In this document: in pieces, positions 1 to 8,864 of the stretch
Layout: every line of letters starts with the position of its first letter
Numbering within the stretch: position 1 is the stretch's first letter
Assembly: GCA_022578965.1 (NCBI GenBank)
Contig: MU400912.1
Location: 1 to 23,795, forward strand
Length of the DNA: 23,795 bases
Reading direction: 5' to 3'
From: Xylaria sp. FL1777
Taxonomy: Eukaryota; Ascomycota; Sordariomycetes; Xylariales; Xylariaceae
Program-made: the position numbers and the translations under genes
Notes under the pieces: model-generated
What the model was told of the DNA's origin: nothing
Database searches by the model: none
What the model saw: only the letters and a program-made list of their open reading frames with translations

Positions 1-735
1 AAACTAATAAAAATAAACAAAGTATTTTTATAGCTTAAATTGCTTTAAATATAACAAAACAAAAAAGCATTAATAATTAGCATAAAAACTAATATATTTT
101 AAAAATTAAAACTAGCAATTTAATTAATTGCTAAAAGTTACTACTATAACAAAACTATAATAAAAAATAATAATAATATTTTACGTTTAAAAAATCTAAA
201 ATATAATAAAGTATTATAAAATTATTATATAATATATTAATGCTACTAATATTTACTTAATAAATTAAAAAATAATTAGTTTTTTAAATAAATTACAAAA
301 ATAAAAATATAAAACTTTTATAAAGTAAAATAATTAGTTATAACTTTAGTTTATTATAAAGATTTACAAAAATTTATAATATTTAAAAAAAATTTTAATT
401 ATATATATAATACTATTTTAAAAAAATATAAAAATAATTGCTATAAATATTATTAGTTAATTAAAGCATAATTATACTAAAAAATAGTTATTAAAAGTAA
501 AAAAGCTTAAAAACTATAGTTTAAAGCTTAATTAAAAGTAAAAATAAAACAAAGTATAAAAATATTTAAAATATTAAAAAAAACAAGCATTTAAATATTT
601 TATAAAGAAAAATTAAAAAACAAAATAAATACTTATTAAAAAAGCAGCAAATAGCTAAAAAAACTAAAGCTTTACGTAAAGTTTAATATAATAACTAAAA
701 AAATTAATTTAAAGTTAAACTTATATATTAAAAAA

Positions 736-1000
736 AAATACAATACTTTAATTAATTTAAAAATATAAGCTAACATAATTTTATTTAAAGTAATAAAACA
801 AAATAAAATTTCTTAAAAATATAAACAAAAATTTTAAAAAATTAAAAAATTTAATAAAAGCACTTTTAGCTATAATAACAGTTATATATTTAAAAAAATT
901 AAACTTTTTAATATATTTATATAAAAATACAAAAAGCAAATTATATTAAATATTGTTAATATATTTAATTATAATATTATTTTAGGAATACTATAGCTAA
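736..1000 (+). pseudogene. Copy A aspartic protease relic
   Basis: The retroviral-type aspartic protease of the Gag-Pol polyprotein would mature the particle proteins. The active-site tetrapeptide DSGA corresponds to codons 754-765, now read N-L-K-I; copy B keeps the Ala codon (GCA) at the same place. About 200 bases on, a reading NYNIIL followed by a degraded form of the family's LG-x-PWL motif marks the protease C-terminus. The catalytic Asp codon has become Asn (AAT), a G-to-A transition. The call rests on comparison with copy B and family knowledge. Confidence 0.72.
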
Positions 1001-1229
1001 AAACTAGCAACTTTTTAATTTAATAAAAAGCAAAAATTATTAATTAAAAAAGCAAAAAATAAAGCAAAAAAATTAGAAAAATTACAAAAAAAATCCTAAA
1101 CAAAATATTAAAAGTATATTACTAATTTTATAAACTATTTAAAAAAAAAAAAAACAAGAACTTTTTAAATATAGCTTATAAAACTATTATATTTTTATTA
1201 AAAAGAAATATTAACTAAAGCTTTATTAA

Positions 1230-1234
1230 GTATA
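1230..1234. repeat. Target-site duplication of copy B (left), GTATA
   Basis: GTATA lies directly before the TGTTAT start of copy B and recurs at 8937-8941 directly after its terminal ...GTTACA. Uninterrupted copy B reads ...TTAAGTATACTATATAAG... at 4946-4963, with a single GTATA. This proves a 5-bp duplication produced by insertion, the size expected for a Ty3/gypsy integrase. Confidence 0.95.
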
Positions 1235-1730
1235 TGTTATAAAATTAGCACAAGGGTGGCCTTTAGAGCGGCCTAATGCCTTTATACATACTTTGCACCT
1301 TCTTTTTTTGCTAGCTAAAGCTAAAGTTATATAATAACTTATTTAGCTTACTAGGCTTACGGTAATTTAAGGCTTACTAAGCTTACAGTAATCTAAGGCT
1401 TACTAAGCTTATAGTAATTTAGTGCTTACTAAACTTATAGTAATTTAAAAGAGGTTACTACTTTTTTTACTTTTCTTTTGTTTATATAATTATGTACTTT
1501 CTGTATTTAATTACTTACTTAGTTTTAGTTTTTTAGTTATTAATTTTTTTATAACTGCTAAGCATTAATATATTTATTACTTTTAATTTTTTAAGACTTT
1601 TATTAATGCATAGTAGTAAAAGTACTCCAAAAACTTCCTTAACGGATTACTATTAAGGATTCTATTGTTACCTGCAAATTAAAACTTTAAAAATAAACTT
1701 ATTATATTAATATATAATAAGTTTGTTACA
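1235..1730 (+). repeat. 5' LTR of copy B (496 bp)
   Basis: It begins TGTTATAAAATTAGCAC and ends GTTTGTTACA, so it has the TGT...ACA ends usual for LTRs. The matching 3' LTR is 8441-8936, also 496 bp. It retains GC-rich remnants (GGGTGGCC, GCGGCC), a four-unit 26-bp tandem array (1346-1449), a TATATAA-like box near 1484 and two inverted repeats in its right half. The TATA-like box could serve the sense promoter, but in such AT-rich DNA this is weak evidence. The differences from the 3' LTR are mostly transitions, consistent with RIP. Confidence 0.94.
1346..1449. repeat. 26-bp tandem array, 4 units, in copy B 5' LTR
   Basis: There are four head-to-tail 26-bp units starting at 1346, 1372, 1398 and 1424, of the type GCTTACTAAGC followed by TTAYRGTAATTTAAG. 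Each unit opens with the near-perfect palindrome GCTTA-c-TAAGC. Unit number differs between LTRs in this window (3, 4, 4, 5). The array lies upstream of the TATA-like box, so a role as repeated factor-binding sites in U3 is possible but is inference. Confidence 0.92.
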
Positions 1731-2040
1731 TTTTAATAGCTTTTTAATTAATAAAACTTAATATATAAGAACAAATACTAGTATAAAGAGTTAAGTAATA
1801 AACAATTTATAAAATAGACTTTTAAAAGTATACTAAGGAGATATTTAAAAGATAAAAATGCTAAACAGCATTGCGTAAATAAACCTTATCTAATAACTAA
1901 TAAACTAAATCTAAGTTATATTACTAAAAACAAAAAGTTAAAAATTAAGTTTAAAGATTTTAAAAACCTTTAAAACTAGCAATGTACTAAAATAATAAAC
2001 CTTAGTACTTTTATTAGTTACTTTTATTAGAAAAAAAGCA
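1731..2040 (+). other. Copy B leader between 5' LTR and gag
   Basis: This is the untranslated leader expected between the LTR and gag. It should start with a primer-binding site for reverse transcription. The bases after the LTR (TTTTAATAGCTT) do not clearly match the 3' end of a known tRNA, which may reflect RIP or self-priming. No coding frame, promoter or repeat was recognised here. Confidence 0.5.
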
Positions 2041-2418
2041 GTAGTTAAAAAAAAAAAGTTAAGCAATAGCAGTAAAAAAAAACTAACGCTAATGCTAGCG
2101 CTATAAAGCAAACTAGTTGCTTTAACTTAAAAAGCAGCTTAAATACTAAGCATTATAACCTTTAAACTAGCGCAAATATTAGCTATAATAATTAAAGCAG
2201 CAATAATAACTGCTATTATAATAATAAGTTAAAGTTTTAAACAAGTAATTATACTACAACTAATATTAATACTACTATTAGCAAACCTAACGCTTACTTT
2301 TATTACTGCTATACCTAAAGTAATAACTTAAGATAAAAAACTTAACCTTTTATTATTACTGCTTTTACTATTAAGATTATTTATAATGTTAAGAATGCTA
2401 AACATTAAAGGTTTTAAA

Positions 2419-2960
2419 CTTATTGCTTTAAAACTTTATAATAAATCTATAAATATAAAAGCCTTTTTAATTTATGCTAAACTTTATTTAAAATAGCATT
2501 TTACTACTATTATAAAAAAAAACTAGAAAATAATAATTACTTTATAATTTTTGTTAAAAAAAGTACTAAAATAGTTTTAATTTATTTTAAAGGATTTTTT
2601 AAAAGCTAACAAGTTAACTAACCTTAAGCTAAAAACAAAAAAAATTTTTAAAAATTATGTTAAGTTTAAAAATTAAATAAAAGCATTATTTAAAGATATT
2701 TAAAAGGTAAAACACGTAAAAAAAGCACTTTACTGCTTAAAACAAACAAAAGTAGCAATAAATTATACTATAAAATTTAAACAATTAATAGTAATCTTAA
2801 GATTATTTAAGCTTATATTATTTTATTTATTTTATAGTAAACTTAAAACTTAAGTTTAAAACAAACTATGCAAAATAAATAAACTAGCAAAAATTAATAC
2901 GTATATTAATATAGCTATTATAATTAATTAATAATTATTTAATTAGTACTTTAAAACTAA
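2419..2960 (+). pseudogene. Copy B Gag capsid domain relic
   Basis: Read from 2419 (LIALKLYNKSINIKAFLI), the frame follows the Ty3/gypsy Gag capsid pattern. There is a start like P-x-P-F-D-G-S, then x-FL-x-Q-x-x-LY near 2464-2490, an F-x-x-FLK region near 2575-2610, a KALY-x-LKQT block near 2728-2757, and I-x-IDN-x-L-like residues near 2905-2940. The product would form the particle shell in the cytoplasm. About a dozen stops interrupt it, mostly TAA/TAG where Gln or Trp is expected. The next recognisable domain in the same frame is the zinc knuckle. An N/S/T- or Ala-rich reading upstream (2041-2418) may be the Gag N-terminus. Confidence 0.82.
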
Positions 2961-3069
2961 AAAAACTAAAAAAAACAAAAAAAAGAATATTTAAAAAAGT
3001 ATTAAACAAAGATTTAAGCAAATTAATAAAGTTTAGAAATAATAACTTTAAAATATGTTTAAAGTTAAA

Positions 3070-3111
3070 TGTTATAACTATAGAAAAAAAGAACACTTTT
3101 AAAAACAATGC
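3070..3111 (+). other. CCHC zinc knuckle of copy B Gag (degraded)
   Basis: Fourteen codons read C-Y-N-Y-R-K-K-E-H-F-stop-K-Q-C. This is the nucleocapsid motif C-x2-C-x4-H-x4-C, with the second Cys changed to Tyr (TGT to TAT, a G-to-A transition) and one sense codon turned into TAA. The motif binds the element RNA during packaging. It is in frame with the capsid domain. Copy C runs off the window inside this same motif. Confidence 0.88.
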
Positions 3112-4454
3112 TAATCTAAGAAAAAAAACAGAAAAAAAAGCTATAAAAAGGAAAAAATTTCCTAACTTAAAAAAAAAATACAAGTTATAAAAGTTTAAAA
3201 CAACAAAAAACAATAAAACAATTTAAAAAATATGTTTTTAAAGCAAAAGTATAAAATTGCTGTTTTAAGCTAAAACAAAAATGCTATACTAAACAAATTT
3301 AAATGCTTTATTTATACAAGTTAAAATAAATAAGCATATAAATATTATTTAAAAGCTTTATAGTTATTAAAACAAATTGCAAAAAAATATATTTGCTATA
3401 TAAACAATTAAAGTTATTTAGTATATAATTTAAAAAAATAATTTAATTAAAAATAACAAACAACAAAAAATAATAAATTAATATAATTAGCAAACTTATA
3501 AAACTATAAAAATTTTAAACTATTAAAGCTTAAAATATAACTTAAAAAAAAGTTATATTTAAAAAAACAAAACTATAATTATAAATAGTATAATTATTAA
3601 ACTAATTATAAACTATTAAAACATTTAATTGTTAAATAAACTTAAAAAAATAAAACTTATAAAACTTTAAAACAAAAATAAATAAAATTAAAAGCTATAA
3701 AAAATACTACAAAAAAAAAACTAATAAAAATAAATAAAGTATTTTTATAGCTTAAATTGCTTTAAATATAATAAAACAAAAAAGCATTAATAGTTAGCAT
3801 AAAAATTAATATGTTTTAAAAACTAAAACTAGTAATTTAACTAATTACTAAAAGTTATTACTATAACAAAACTATAATAAAAAATAATAATAATATTTTA
3901 CGCTTAAAAAATCTAAAATATAACAAAGTATTATAAAATTATTATGTAGTATATTATTGCTATTAATATTTACTTAATAAACTAAAAAATAATTAGTTTT
4001 TTAAACAAATTGCAAAAATAAAAATATAAAACCTTTACAAATTAAAGTAGTTAGTTATAACTATAGTTTATTATAAGGATTTACGAAAATTTGCAACATT
4101 TAAAAAAGATTTTAATTATACTTATAATATTAGTTTAAAAAAATATAAAAACAATTATTATAAATATTATTAGCTAATTAAAGCATAATTGTATTAAAAA
4201 ATAGTTGCTAAAAATAAAAAAGCTTGAAAATTATAATTTAAAGCTTAACTAAAAGCAAAAATAAAACAAAGTATAATAATATTTAAAGTACTAAATAAAA
4301 TAAGCATTTAAACATCTAATAAAAAAAAGTTAAAAAATAAAATAAACATTTGCTAAAAAAGCAGCAAATAGCTAAAAAAACTAAGGCCTTACATAAAGTT
4401 TAATGCAATAACTAGTAAAACTAATTTAAAGTTAAACTTATATATTAAAAAAAA
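3112..4454 (+). other. Copy B Gag-protease linker
   Basis: About 1.3 kb lies between the CCHC knuckle and the protease. The frame near 3883 (reading NNNNILRLKNLKYNKV) continues the gag frame and matches copy A around 166. Downstream readings are Lys/Gln-rich. A Cys/Tyr-rich patch near 3930-3990 could be a second metal-binding cluster whose Cys/His codons became TAT, but this is uncertain. A 2-nt indel relative to copy A lies somewhere between 3883 and 4473. No separate gene is seen. Confidence 0.55.
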
Positions 4455-4720
4455 AAATATAATACTTTAATTAATTTAAAAGCATAAGCTAATATAATTT
4501 TACTTAAAGTAGCAAAACAAAATAAGATTCTTTAGAAATATAAGCAAAAATCTTAAAAAATTAAAAAATTTAATAAAAGCATTTTTAGCTATAATAATAG
4601 TTATATACTTAAAAAAACTAAACTTTTTAATATATTTATACAAAAATACAAAAAACAAATTATATTAAATATTGCTAATATATTTAATTATAATATTATT
4701 TTAAGAATACTATAGCTAAA
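4455..4720 (+). pseudogene. Copy B aspartic protease relic
   Basis: The active-site DSGA corresponds to codons 4473-4484, now N-L-K-A. Asp became Asn, Ser became Leu (TCA to TTA), Gly became Lys (two G-to-A changes), and Ala (GCA) is preserved. The C-terminal hallmark LG-x-PWL corresponds to 4701-4718, read L-R-I-L-stop-L. Both are in the same frame as RT and integrase. Equivalent sites exist in copy A (754-765) and copy C (22,387-22,398 on the - strand). Confidence 0.8.
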
Positions 4721-4934
4721 AACTAGCAACTTTTTAATTTAATAAAAAGTAAAAACTATTAATTAAAAAAGTAAAAAACAAAGCAAAAAAATCAGAAAAA
4801 TCGCAAAAGAAATCTTAAACAAAATACTAAAAGTATATTATAAATTTTACAAACTATTCAAAAAAAAAGAAAAAAAAAAACTTCTTAAATATAGCTTATA
4901 AAATTATTATATCTTTATTAAAAAAAAATGTTAA

Positions 4935-5620
4935 CTAAAGCTTTATTAAGTATACTATATAAGCTTAAACAAAACAAATGCTTTATAAAAATACATTTAG
5001 AAAAACCTAGCAAAAAAATTCCTAAGAAAATTTTAGTTATTTGTTAAATATTTTATAATACTAGTACTAAAAATAAAAAATAAAAAACAACTAATTAATA
5101 AAAAAAAAAAACTAATATAGTAAGTAATAATTAATTATTAATTATTAAACGTAATTACTATTACAAATAAATATTTCTTTACTTTGCTAGTAATTATAAA
5201 AAAAAACATTAGTTAAGCAAAATAGTTTATAGTAGTTAATATTTTAAATAAATATTATGCTATTAAAATAGCTAAAGAAAAAAAATAAAAAACTGCTATA
5301 TAAATAATATATAAACTATATAAATATATAGTTATGCTATAAAGACTACAAAACGTATTAGCTAGCTTTTAATACATAATAATAATAATTTTACGGAAGT
5401 TTTTAAACAAGTTTGTGTTTATTTACTTAAATAATATTTTAATTTACTTTAAAACGCTAGAAAAACATAAAAAATATATAACTTAAGTATTAAAAATACT
5501 TAAACAAGCAAAATTATAACTTAATACAAAAAAATATATATAGCATATATAAAAAATCGACTTTTTAAAATTTATAATTACTTTAAAACAAATATAGATT
5601 TAATAGTTAAAAATTAACAT
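4935..5620 (+). pseudogene. Copy B reverse transcriptase relic
   Basis: It would synthesise element cDNA in the particle. Readings in order: a YSL-like start and an LQKYIQKNLAKKF segment near 4950-5020; a Y-x-x-LN-x-IT block near 5130; a K-T-A-x-x-x-x-Y-x-LY-x-Y segment near 5290-5340, as in the family's W-K-T-A-F-x-T-x-Y-G-L-Y-E-Y; QNVLASF near 5349 for N-A-P-A-T-F; and the polymerase core VFIYLNNILIY (5415-5447). The catalytic YLDD is codons 5424-5435, now YLNN through two GAT-to-AAT changes. This alone abolishes catalysis. Confidence 0.93.
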
Positions 5621-5809
5621 AGTACAAAACTAAAAAATATTTAACTTAGCTACTATTATAAACATATAATAAGCATTAAGATTTTTAAACTATGTTTAAA
5701 TGTTAATTTAAAACTTTAGAAAGATAGCATTTTATTTTATAAAGTATATAAAAAAAAAATATAAAAAAAAGTTCTTTTTAATTTTAAAAAAAGCTTAAAA
5801 AGCTTTTAA

Positions 5810-6235
5810 AAAATTAAAACAAAAAGTTACTTTTAACTTTATAGTTAAACTATTTAATCTATAAAAAAAGAAAAAGCTAAAAATAAATGCTTTAAATAGT
5901 ATAATTGCAGAAGTTTTAAAACAACTAAAAAACAACAAAAAATAGCACTTAGTAGCTTATTATTTTAAAGCACTACAAAATGTAGCATTATAATATCTTA
6001 TATATAATAAAGAACTGCTTGCAATTATTATAGCATTTAAAAAGTAAAAACTGTTTTTTATAAGAACTATAAAGCTAATTAAAATCTATTTAAATTATTA
6101 AAACTTAATAAAATTTATAACTACACAAGAAATTACTAAACAACATAAAAATTAAATGGTTTTTTTTTCTAAATTTAACTTTAAGATATATTATATTAAA
6201 AAAAAAAAAAACATTTAAACAAATATATTTAGCTA
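5810..6235 (+). pseudogene. Copy B RNase H relic
   Basis: It degrades RNA in the RNA/DNA hybrid during reverse transcription. The reading shows a K-I-N-A-x-N-x-x-I block for the family's x-x-DAS-x-x-x-x-G, then HLVAYY near 5947-5964, a YNKELLAII segment near 6003-6030 for Y-D-K-E-L-L-A-I, and an SKFNFKI-YYI segment near 6167-6196 for S-x-F-x-F-x-I-x-Y. The acidic DAS residue is now Asn. It is in frame with RT and integrase. Confidence 0.85.
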
Positions 6236-6429
6236 ATAAAGTTAAAAAAGATTTAAAGTTCTAAAAAGAAACATTTAAATATTATATTCTTAAAAAAATA
6301 AAAGCTTAAAAGTTAAAATTATATTTAAAGACCTTATAAATATATAGCTATAATAAGCTTATAACTTAAAAAAATTAGCATAGCTATAAAAGCACAAAAA
6401 ATTAAAAAATAATAAGCTAATATATAAAC

Positions 6430-7130
6430 ATAAGGTTTATTTACTAGAATTTTTATAAAACAAGTTTATTAAAAAATTTTATAAATATTTATTACATAAA
6501 TACTAAAAAGCAACAAAAATAGTTAAACAATTATAAAAAAAGTACAATTTTTTAAAACTATAAAACATAGTTAAAGCTATTATAAAAAAGTATAATATTT
6601 GCAATAAAGCTAAAGCAGCTTAACATAAGCTTTATAAACTACTATAATTTATATAAATATTTAAATAAGCATAGCATACTATTACTTAAAATTTTATTAT
6701 AATATTATTTTTATTAATTAATTTAGTTATAAAAATATAATATAATAAAATATAAGTTATTATTAATAGATTTATTAAGTATGCTTACTTTTTACTGTTT
6801 AAAGAAAATATAATAGCTAAATAACTTATATATGCTTTTATATGCTAATATTTAAATAAGCATAAACTACTAAAAAAAATTGTTTTAAACTAAAATAAAT
6901 TGTTTACTTTTAAGTTTAAAACTAGTTTTTTTAAACTTATTAATGTTAAACTAAAGTTTTTAATTATTTACTACTTATAAACAAATAAACAAATAAAAAA
7001 ACTAAACTAAATATTAAAACAATATTTATAAAGTTATATTAACTACTAATAAAACAATTAAGTAAAACTATTATTAATAGCATAAATTTTATATAATATA
7101 TTAATAAATAAAAATATAAATATATTTTTG
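6430..7130 (+). pseudogene. Copy B integrase relic
   Basis: It joins the cDNA to host DNA with 5-bp staggered cuts. The N-terminal HHCC module is visible as a His-containing stretch near 6490-6510 and YNICNK near 6591-6608 (C-x2-C with the first Cys now Tyr). In the DDE core the first Asp is codon 6690-6692 (TITQNF, Asn) and the second is 6888-6890 (VLN for VSD). The Q-T-N-G-Q-T-E-like segment lies near 6975-7005, with Glu changed to Lys. All is in frame with RT. In copy A the same core is split by a solo LTR just after the second Asp. Confidence 0.92.
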
Positions 7131-7607
7131 CATAAAGCTGTTTATAAACAGCAAGCAACTACTAAAAAACAAAAAAAAACATTAATAAAAGCATTTGTTA
7201 TTTTAACTATAATACTTTAAGCAAAAACTATTGCAATAAAAATTAAAACGCTATAAGCTAAACTATAATTATGCTTTTAATTTTTATAACAATAAATATT
7301 AGTATACTATAATAAAAAACAAACTAAAGAACTAACCTTTAAAAAAGAAAACAAGGTTTACTTGCTACAACAAAAATAAAATGCAAACACTAATATTTTT
7401 TAAATTAAAACAAAACAACTAAGCAATAAATTAAAATTTAAAAAGCTTAGCTTTTTTAAAATTAAAGAAGTTATTTTACTTACTAACTATAAACTATTAT
7501 TACTAAAAAATATGCAAATTTACTTTATTTTTTACATTTTTTTACTAGAACTAGCACTTATTAAAACATTTATTAAAACATAACTAAAAATAAAAATAAA
7601 TTAAAAC

Positions 7608-7775
7608 ATTTATAAAGTTAAAAATATACTGGATTTTTGTTAAAACAACAATAATTTAAAATATTTTATTAAATAAAAAGAATACTTATATACTAATAAT
7701 ATTTAAAAACTTAAAAAATACTTAAAGATTGCTAAAATAGTTATAAGTTAGTTTTATTGCTAATATTTTAATTGC
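7608..7775 (+). pseudogene. Copy B C-terminal chromodomain relic
   Basis: The reading YKVKNILDF, then NLKYFIK-stop-KEYLY, then T/I-stop-KL-KYLK fits the chromodomain pattern Y-x-V-E-x-I-L-D, L-x-Y-L-V-K-W-K-G-Y and x-x-T-W-E-P. Stops sit where Trp is expected. Chromodomains at the integrase tail steer chromoviruses to heterochromatin, which would fit nested insertion into its own kind here. It is in frame with integrase, and copies A (12,116) and C (about 19,260, - strand) match it. Confidence 0.88.
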
Positions 7776-7824
7776 TTAAAACTAAAAAAAAAAAGTTAAC
7801 TTTAAAAAAAATGCCTAAAAAATC

Positions 7825-8268
7825 TTAATTAAACTTAAATAAAGCAGCTTGTATTACTTTAGCCCGCTTTTTTTGTTATTTTTGCTTTTTTACTAGCGCT
7901 TTTTGTTTTTTTTTAATGCGCTTTATTTTGTTTAGTTTATTTAAAAATTAAAGCTTTTATTAAACTATTTTAATACTTTTTGCTTTTAAAAAACGTTTTT
8001 ATATATAAAGCTAAGCTAACTTGCTTAAAACAAAGTTAAAGCTATTTTAAGCTTGTTTTAATTTCTTTTAAACTAGAAATAGCTATTGCTTTGCTTGTTT
8101 TTTTTTCTTTTTAAAACAACAATGTTTAAAAACTATATTATTAATTAAGTTAATTAAAACTTCTAATTTATTATAAAAGCAACTAGCATGTATACATTTA
8201 AAACAACAAAACATATTATTTGTTATTTTGCATGTTAATAACTAATTAAAGCAGCAAAAGCAAAGCAT
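7825..8268 (-). pseudogene. Copy B antisense gene: six-Cys Zn2Cys6-like N-terminus plus coiled-coil tail
   Basis: On the - strand, ATG at 8268 and TAA at 7825-7827 bound exactly 148 codons, as in copies A and C. The N-terminus reads M-L-C-F-C-C-F-N-stop-L-L-T-C, and cysteines fall at residues 3, 6, 13, 22, 25 (residue 32 is Tyr here, Cys in A and C). The consensus C-x2-C-x6-C-x8-C-x2-C-x6-C matches the spacing of fungal Zn(II)2Cys6 clusters. From about residue 50 on it is Lys/Gln/Leu-rich without Pro, suggesting a coiled coil. Stops are TAG/TAA at likely Gln/Arg/Trp codons. The gene converges on pol, ending near the pol stop. The function is unknown; a regulator or nucleic-acid-binding protein is inference. 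Fungal gypsy elements are known to carry such antisense frames. Confidence 0.78.
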
Positions 8269-8296
8269 AACTTTATAGCTAATAAAATTAATAAAA

Positions 8297-8320
8297 AAAG
8301 CAAAAACGAGTTTTTGCTTT
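8297..8320. other. Perfect 11-bp hairpin upstream of the antisense gene (copy B)
   Basis: AAAGCAAAAAC (8297-8307) and GTTTTTGCTTT (8310-8320) are perfect inverted complements separated by GA. The same hairpin is intact in copy A (12,795-12,818) and degraded in copy C (near 18,558-18,580). It lies 29 bases upstream of the antisense ATG and 121 bases from the 3' LTR. It may be an RNA structure in the antisense leader or in the 3' end of the sense RNA. Confidence 0.7.
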
Positions 8321-8393
8321 GTTTTAAATAAGCAGTTAGTTTTTTTAATACGATTTAATATTGTAATATACAAGAAAAAAAGAAAGAAAAAAT

Positions 8394-8399
8394 ACTTAC
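8394..8399 (-). promoter_or_regulatory. Splice-donor-like GTAAGT in the antisense leader (copy B)
   Basis: The - strand reads CTGTAAGTATT, an excellent fungal 5' splice site, 42-47 bases from the LTR edge. It is conserved in copy A (12,890-12,895, - strand) and copy C (18,472-18,477, + strand), despite heavy mutation around it. An antisense transcript starting in the LTR could use it, with an acceptor before the ATG at 8268. No acceptor was pinned down, so splicing is inference. Confidence 0.45.
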
Positions 8400-8424
8400 A
8401 GAAAATTATTAAAATAACAATTTT

Positions 8425-8440
8425 AAAAAAAAAGAAATAA
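8425..8440 (+). promoter_or_regulatory. Polypurine tract of copy B
   Basis: AAAAAAAAAGAAATAA abuts the 3' LTR start, apart from one T the only interruption in a purine run. Such a tract primes plus-strand DNA synthesis and confirms the + orientation. Copies A (AAAAAAAAAGAAATAG before 12,937) and C (rc after 18,430) carry the same tract. Confidence 0.8.
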
Positions 8441-8551
8441 TATTATAAAATTAGCATAAAAGTAGCTTTTAAAGCAGCTTAATACTTTTATATATATTTT
8501 GTACTTTTTTTTTTTGCTAGCTAAAACTAAAGTTATATAACAATTTATTTA

Positions 8552-8655
8552 GCTTACTAAGCTTATAATAATCTAAAGCTTACTAAGCTTACAATAATTT
8601 AAAGCTTACTAAGCTTATAGTAATTTAGTGCTTACTAAACTTACAGTAATTTAAA
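8552..8655. repeat. 26-bp tandem array, 4 units, in copy B 3' LTR
   Basis: Four 26-bp units begin at 8552, 8578, 8604 and 8630, each opening with GCTTACTAA(G/A)C. Unit number equals that of the 5' LTR, as expected because both LTRs of one insertion come from one template. Confidence 0.9.
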
Positions 8656-8842
8656 AAAAGTTACTACTTTTTTTATTTTTTCTTTGTTTATATAATTATG
8701 CACTTTTTATATTTAGTTACTTACTTAGTTCTAGTTCTTTAGCTATTAATTTCTTTATAACTGCTAAACATTAATACATTTATTACTTTTAATTCTTTAA
8801 GACCCTTATTAATATATAGTAATAAAAGTACTCTAAAAACCT

Positions 8843-8864
8843 CCTTAACGGACTACTGTTAAGG
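8843..8864. other. LTR stem-loop CCTTAAC/GTTAAGG
   Basis: Seven-base perfect arms, CCTTAAC (8843-8849) and GTTAAGG (8858-8864), flank an 8-base loop. The element is recognisable in the other LTRs (near 1637, 11,327, 14,058, and on the - strand near 17,983), partly degraded. Its conservation in all LTRs, including the variant solo LTR, suggests a functional RNA or DNA structure such as a 3'-end signal. The role is inference. Confidence 0.6.

Larger units (their letters stand above)
1..1234 (+). mobile_element. Copy A of family-1 Ty3/gypsy chromovirus, left internal fragment
   Basis: This stretch aligns base by base with 3718-4954 of copy B, differing mostly by C/T and G/A transitions. It starts inside the gag-protease linker (the 5' LTR and gag lie before the window) and stops in the N-terminal part of reverse transcriptase. 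At 1234 copy B begins, and copy A resumes at 8942. The last five bases, GTATA, are repeated after copy B. One frame (codon starts at positions 1 mod 3) carries both the Asn-rich linker near 166 and the protease site at 754. It has many TAA/TAG stops at positions expected to be Gln, Arg or Trp, as RIP produces. The piece is certainly non-coding today. Confidence 0.93.
2041..7796 (+). pseudogene. Copy B gag-pol polyprotein relic
   Basis: It encoded the structural Gag and the enzymes that copy and integrate the element. Gag, the CCHC knuckle and the linker up to about 3900 are in one frame (codon starts 1 mod 3). Protease, RT, RNase H, integrase and chromodomain are in another (0 mod 3). In copy A the linker and protease share one frame (166 and 754, 588 nt apart, against 590 nt in copy B). 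A 2-nt indel in copy B therefore explains the shift, and the original was probably one continuous Gag-Pol frame. Stops are dense and almost all are TAA/TAG at expected Gln, Arg or Trp positions. The true start codon cannot be placed; 2041 is where the gag frame becomes relatively open. The frame end near 7796 is approximate because of A-runs. Confidence 0.9.

Noticed and set aside
1484..1490. TATA box in LTR as a firm promoter call
   Set aside because: TATATAA-like strings are everywhere at this base composition, so it is only mentioned within the LTR entry.
1731..1750. tRNA primer-binding site after the 5' LTR
   Set aside because: No convincing complement to a tRNA 3' end was seen, and only one 5' LTR junction is in the window for comparison.
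2935..3213. Open - strand frame of 92 codons rich in Phe, Leu and Lys
   Set aside because: It is the complement of the A-rich Gag tail and CCHC region of copy B. Its Phe/Leu/Lys bias is what poly-A reads as on the other strand, and it has no domain or conserved counterpart.
3593..3598. Alternative protease active site (Asn-Ser reading)
   Set aside because: It is in a third frame, lacks the following Gly-Ala, and the better site at 4473-4484 is supported by all three copies and the downstream LG-x-PWL remnant.
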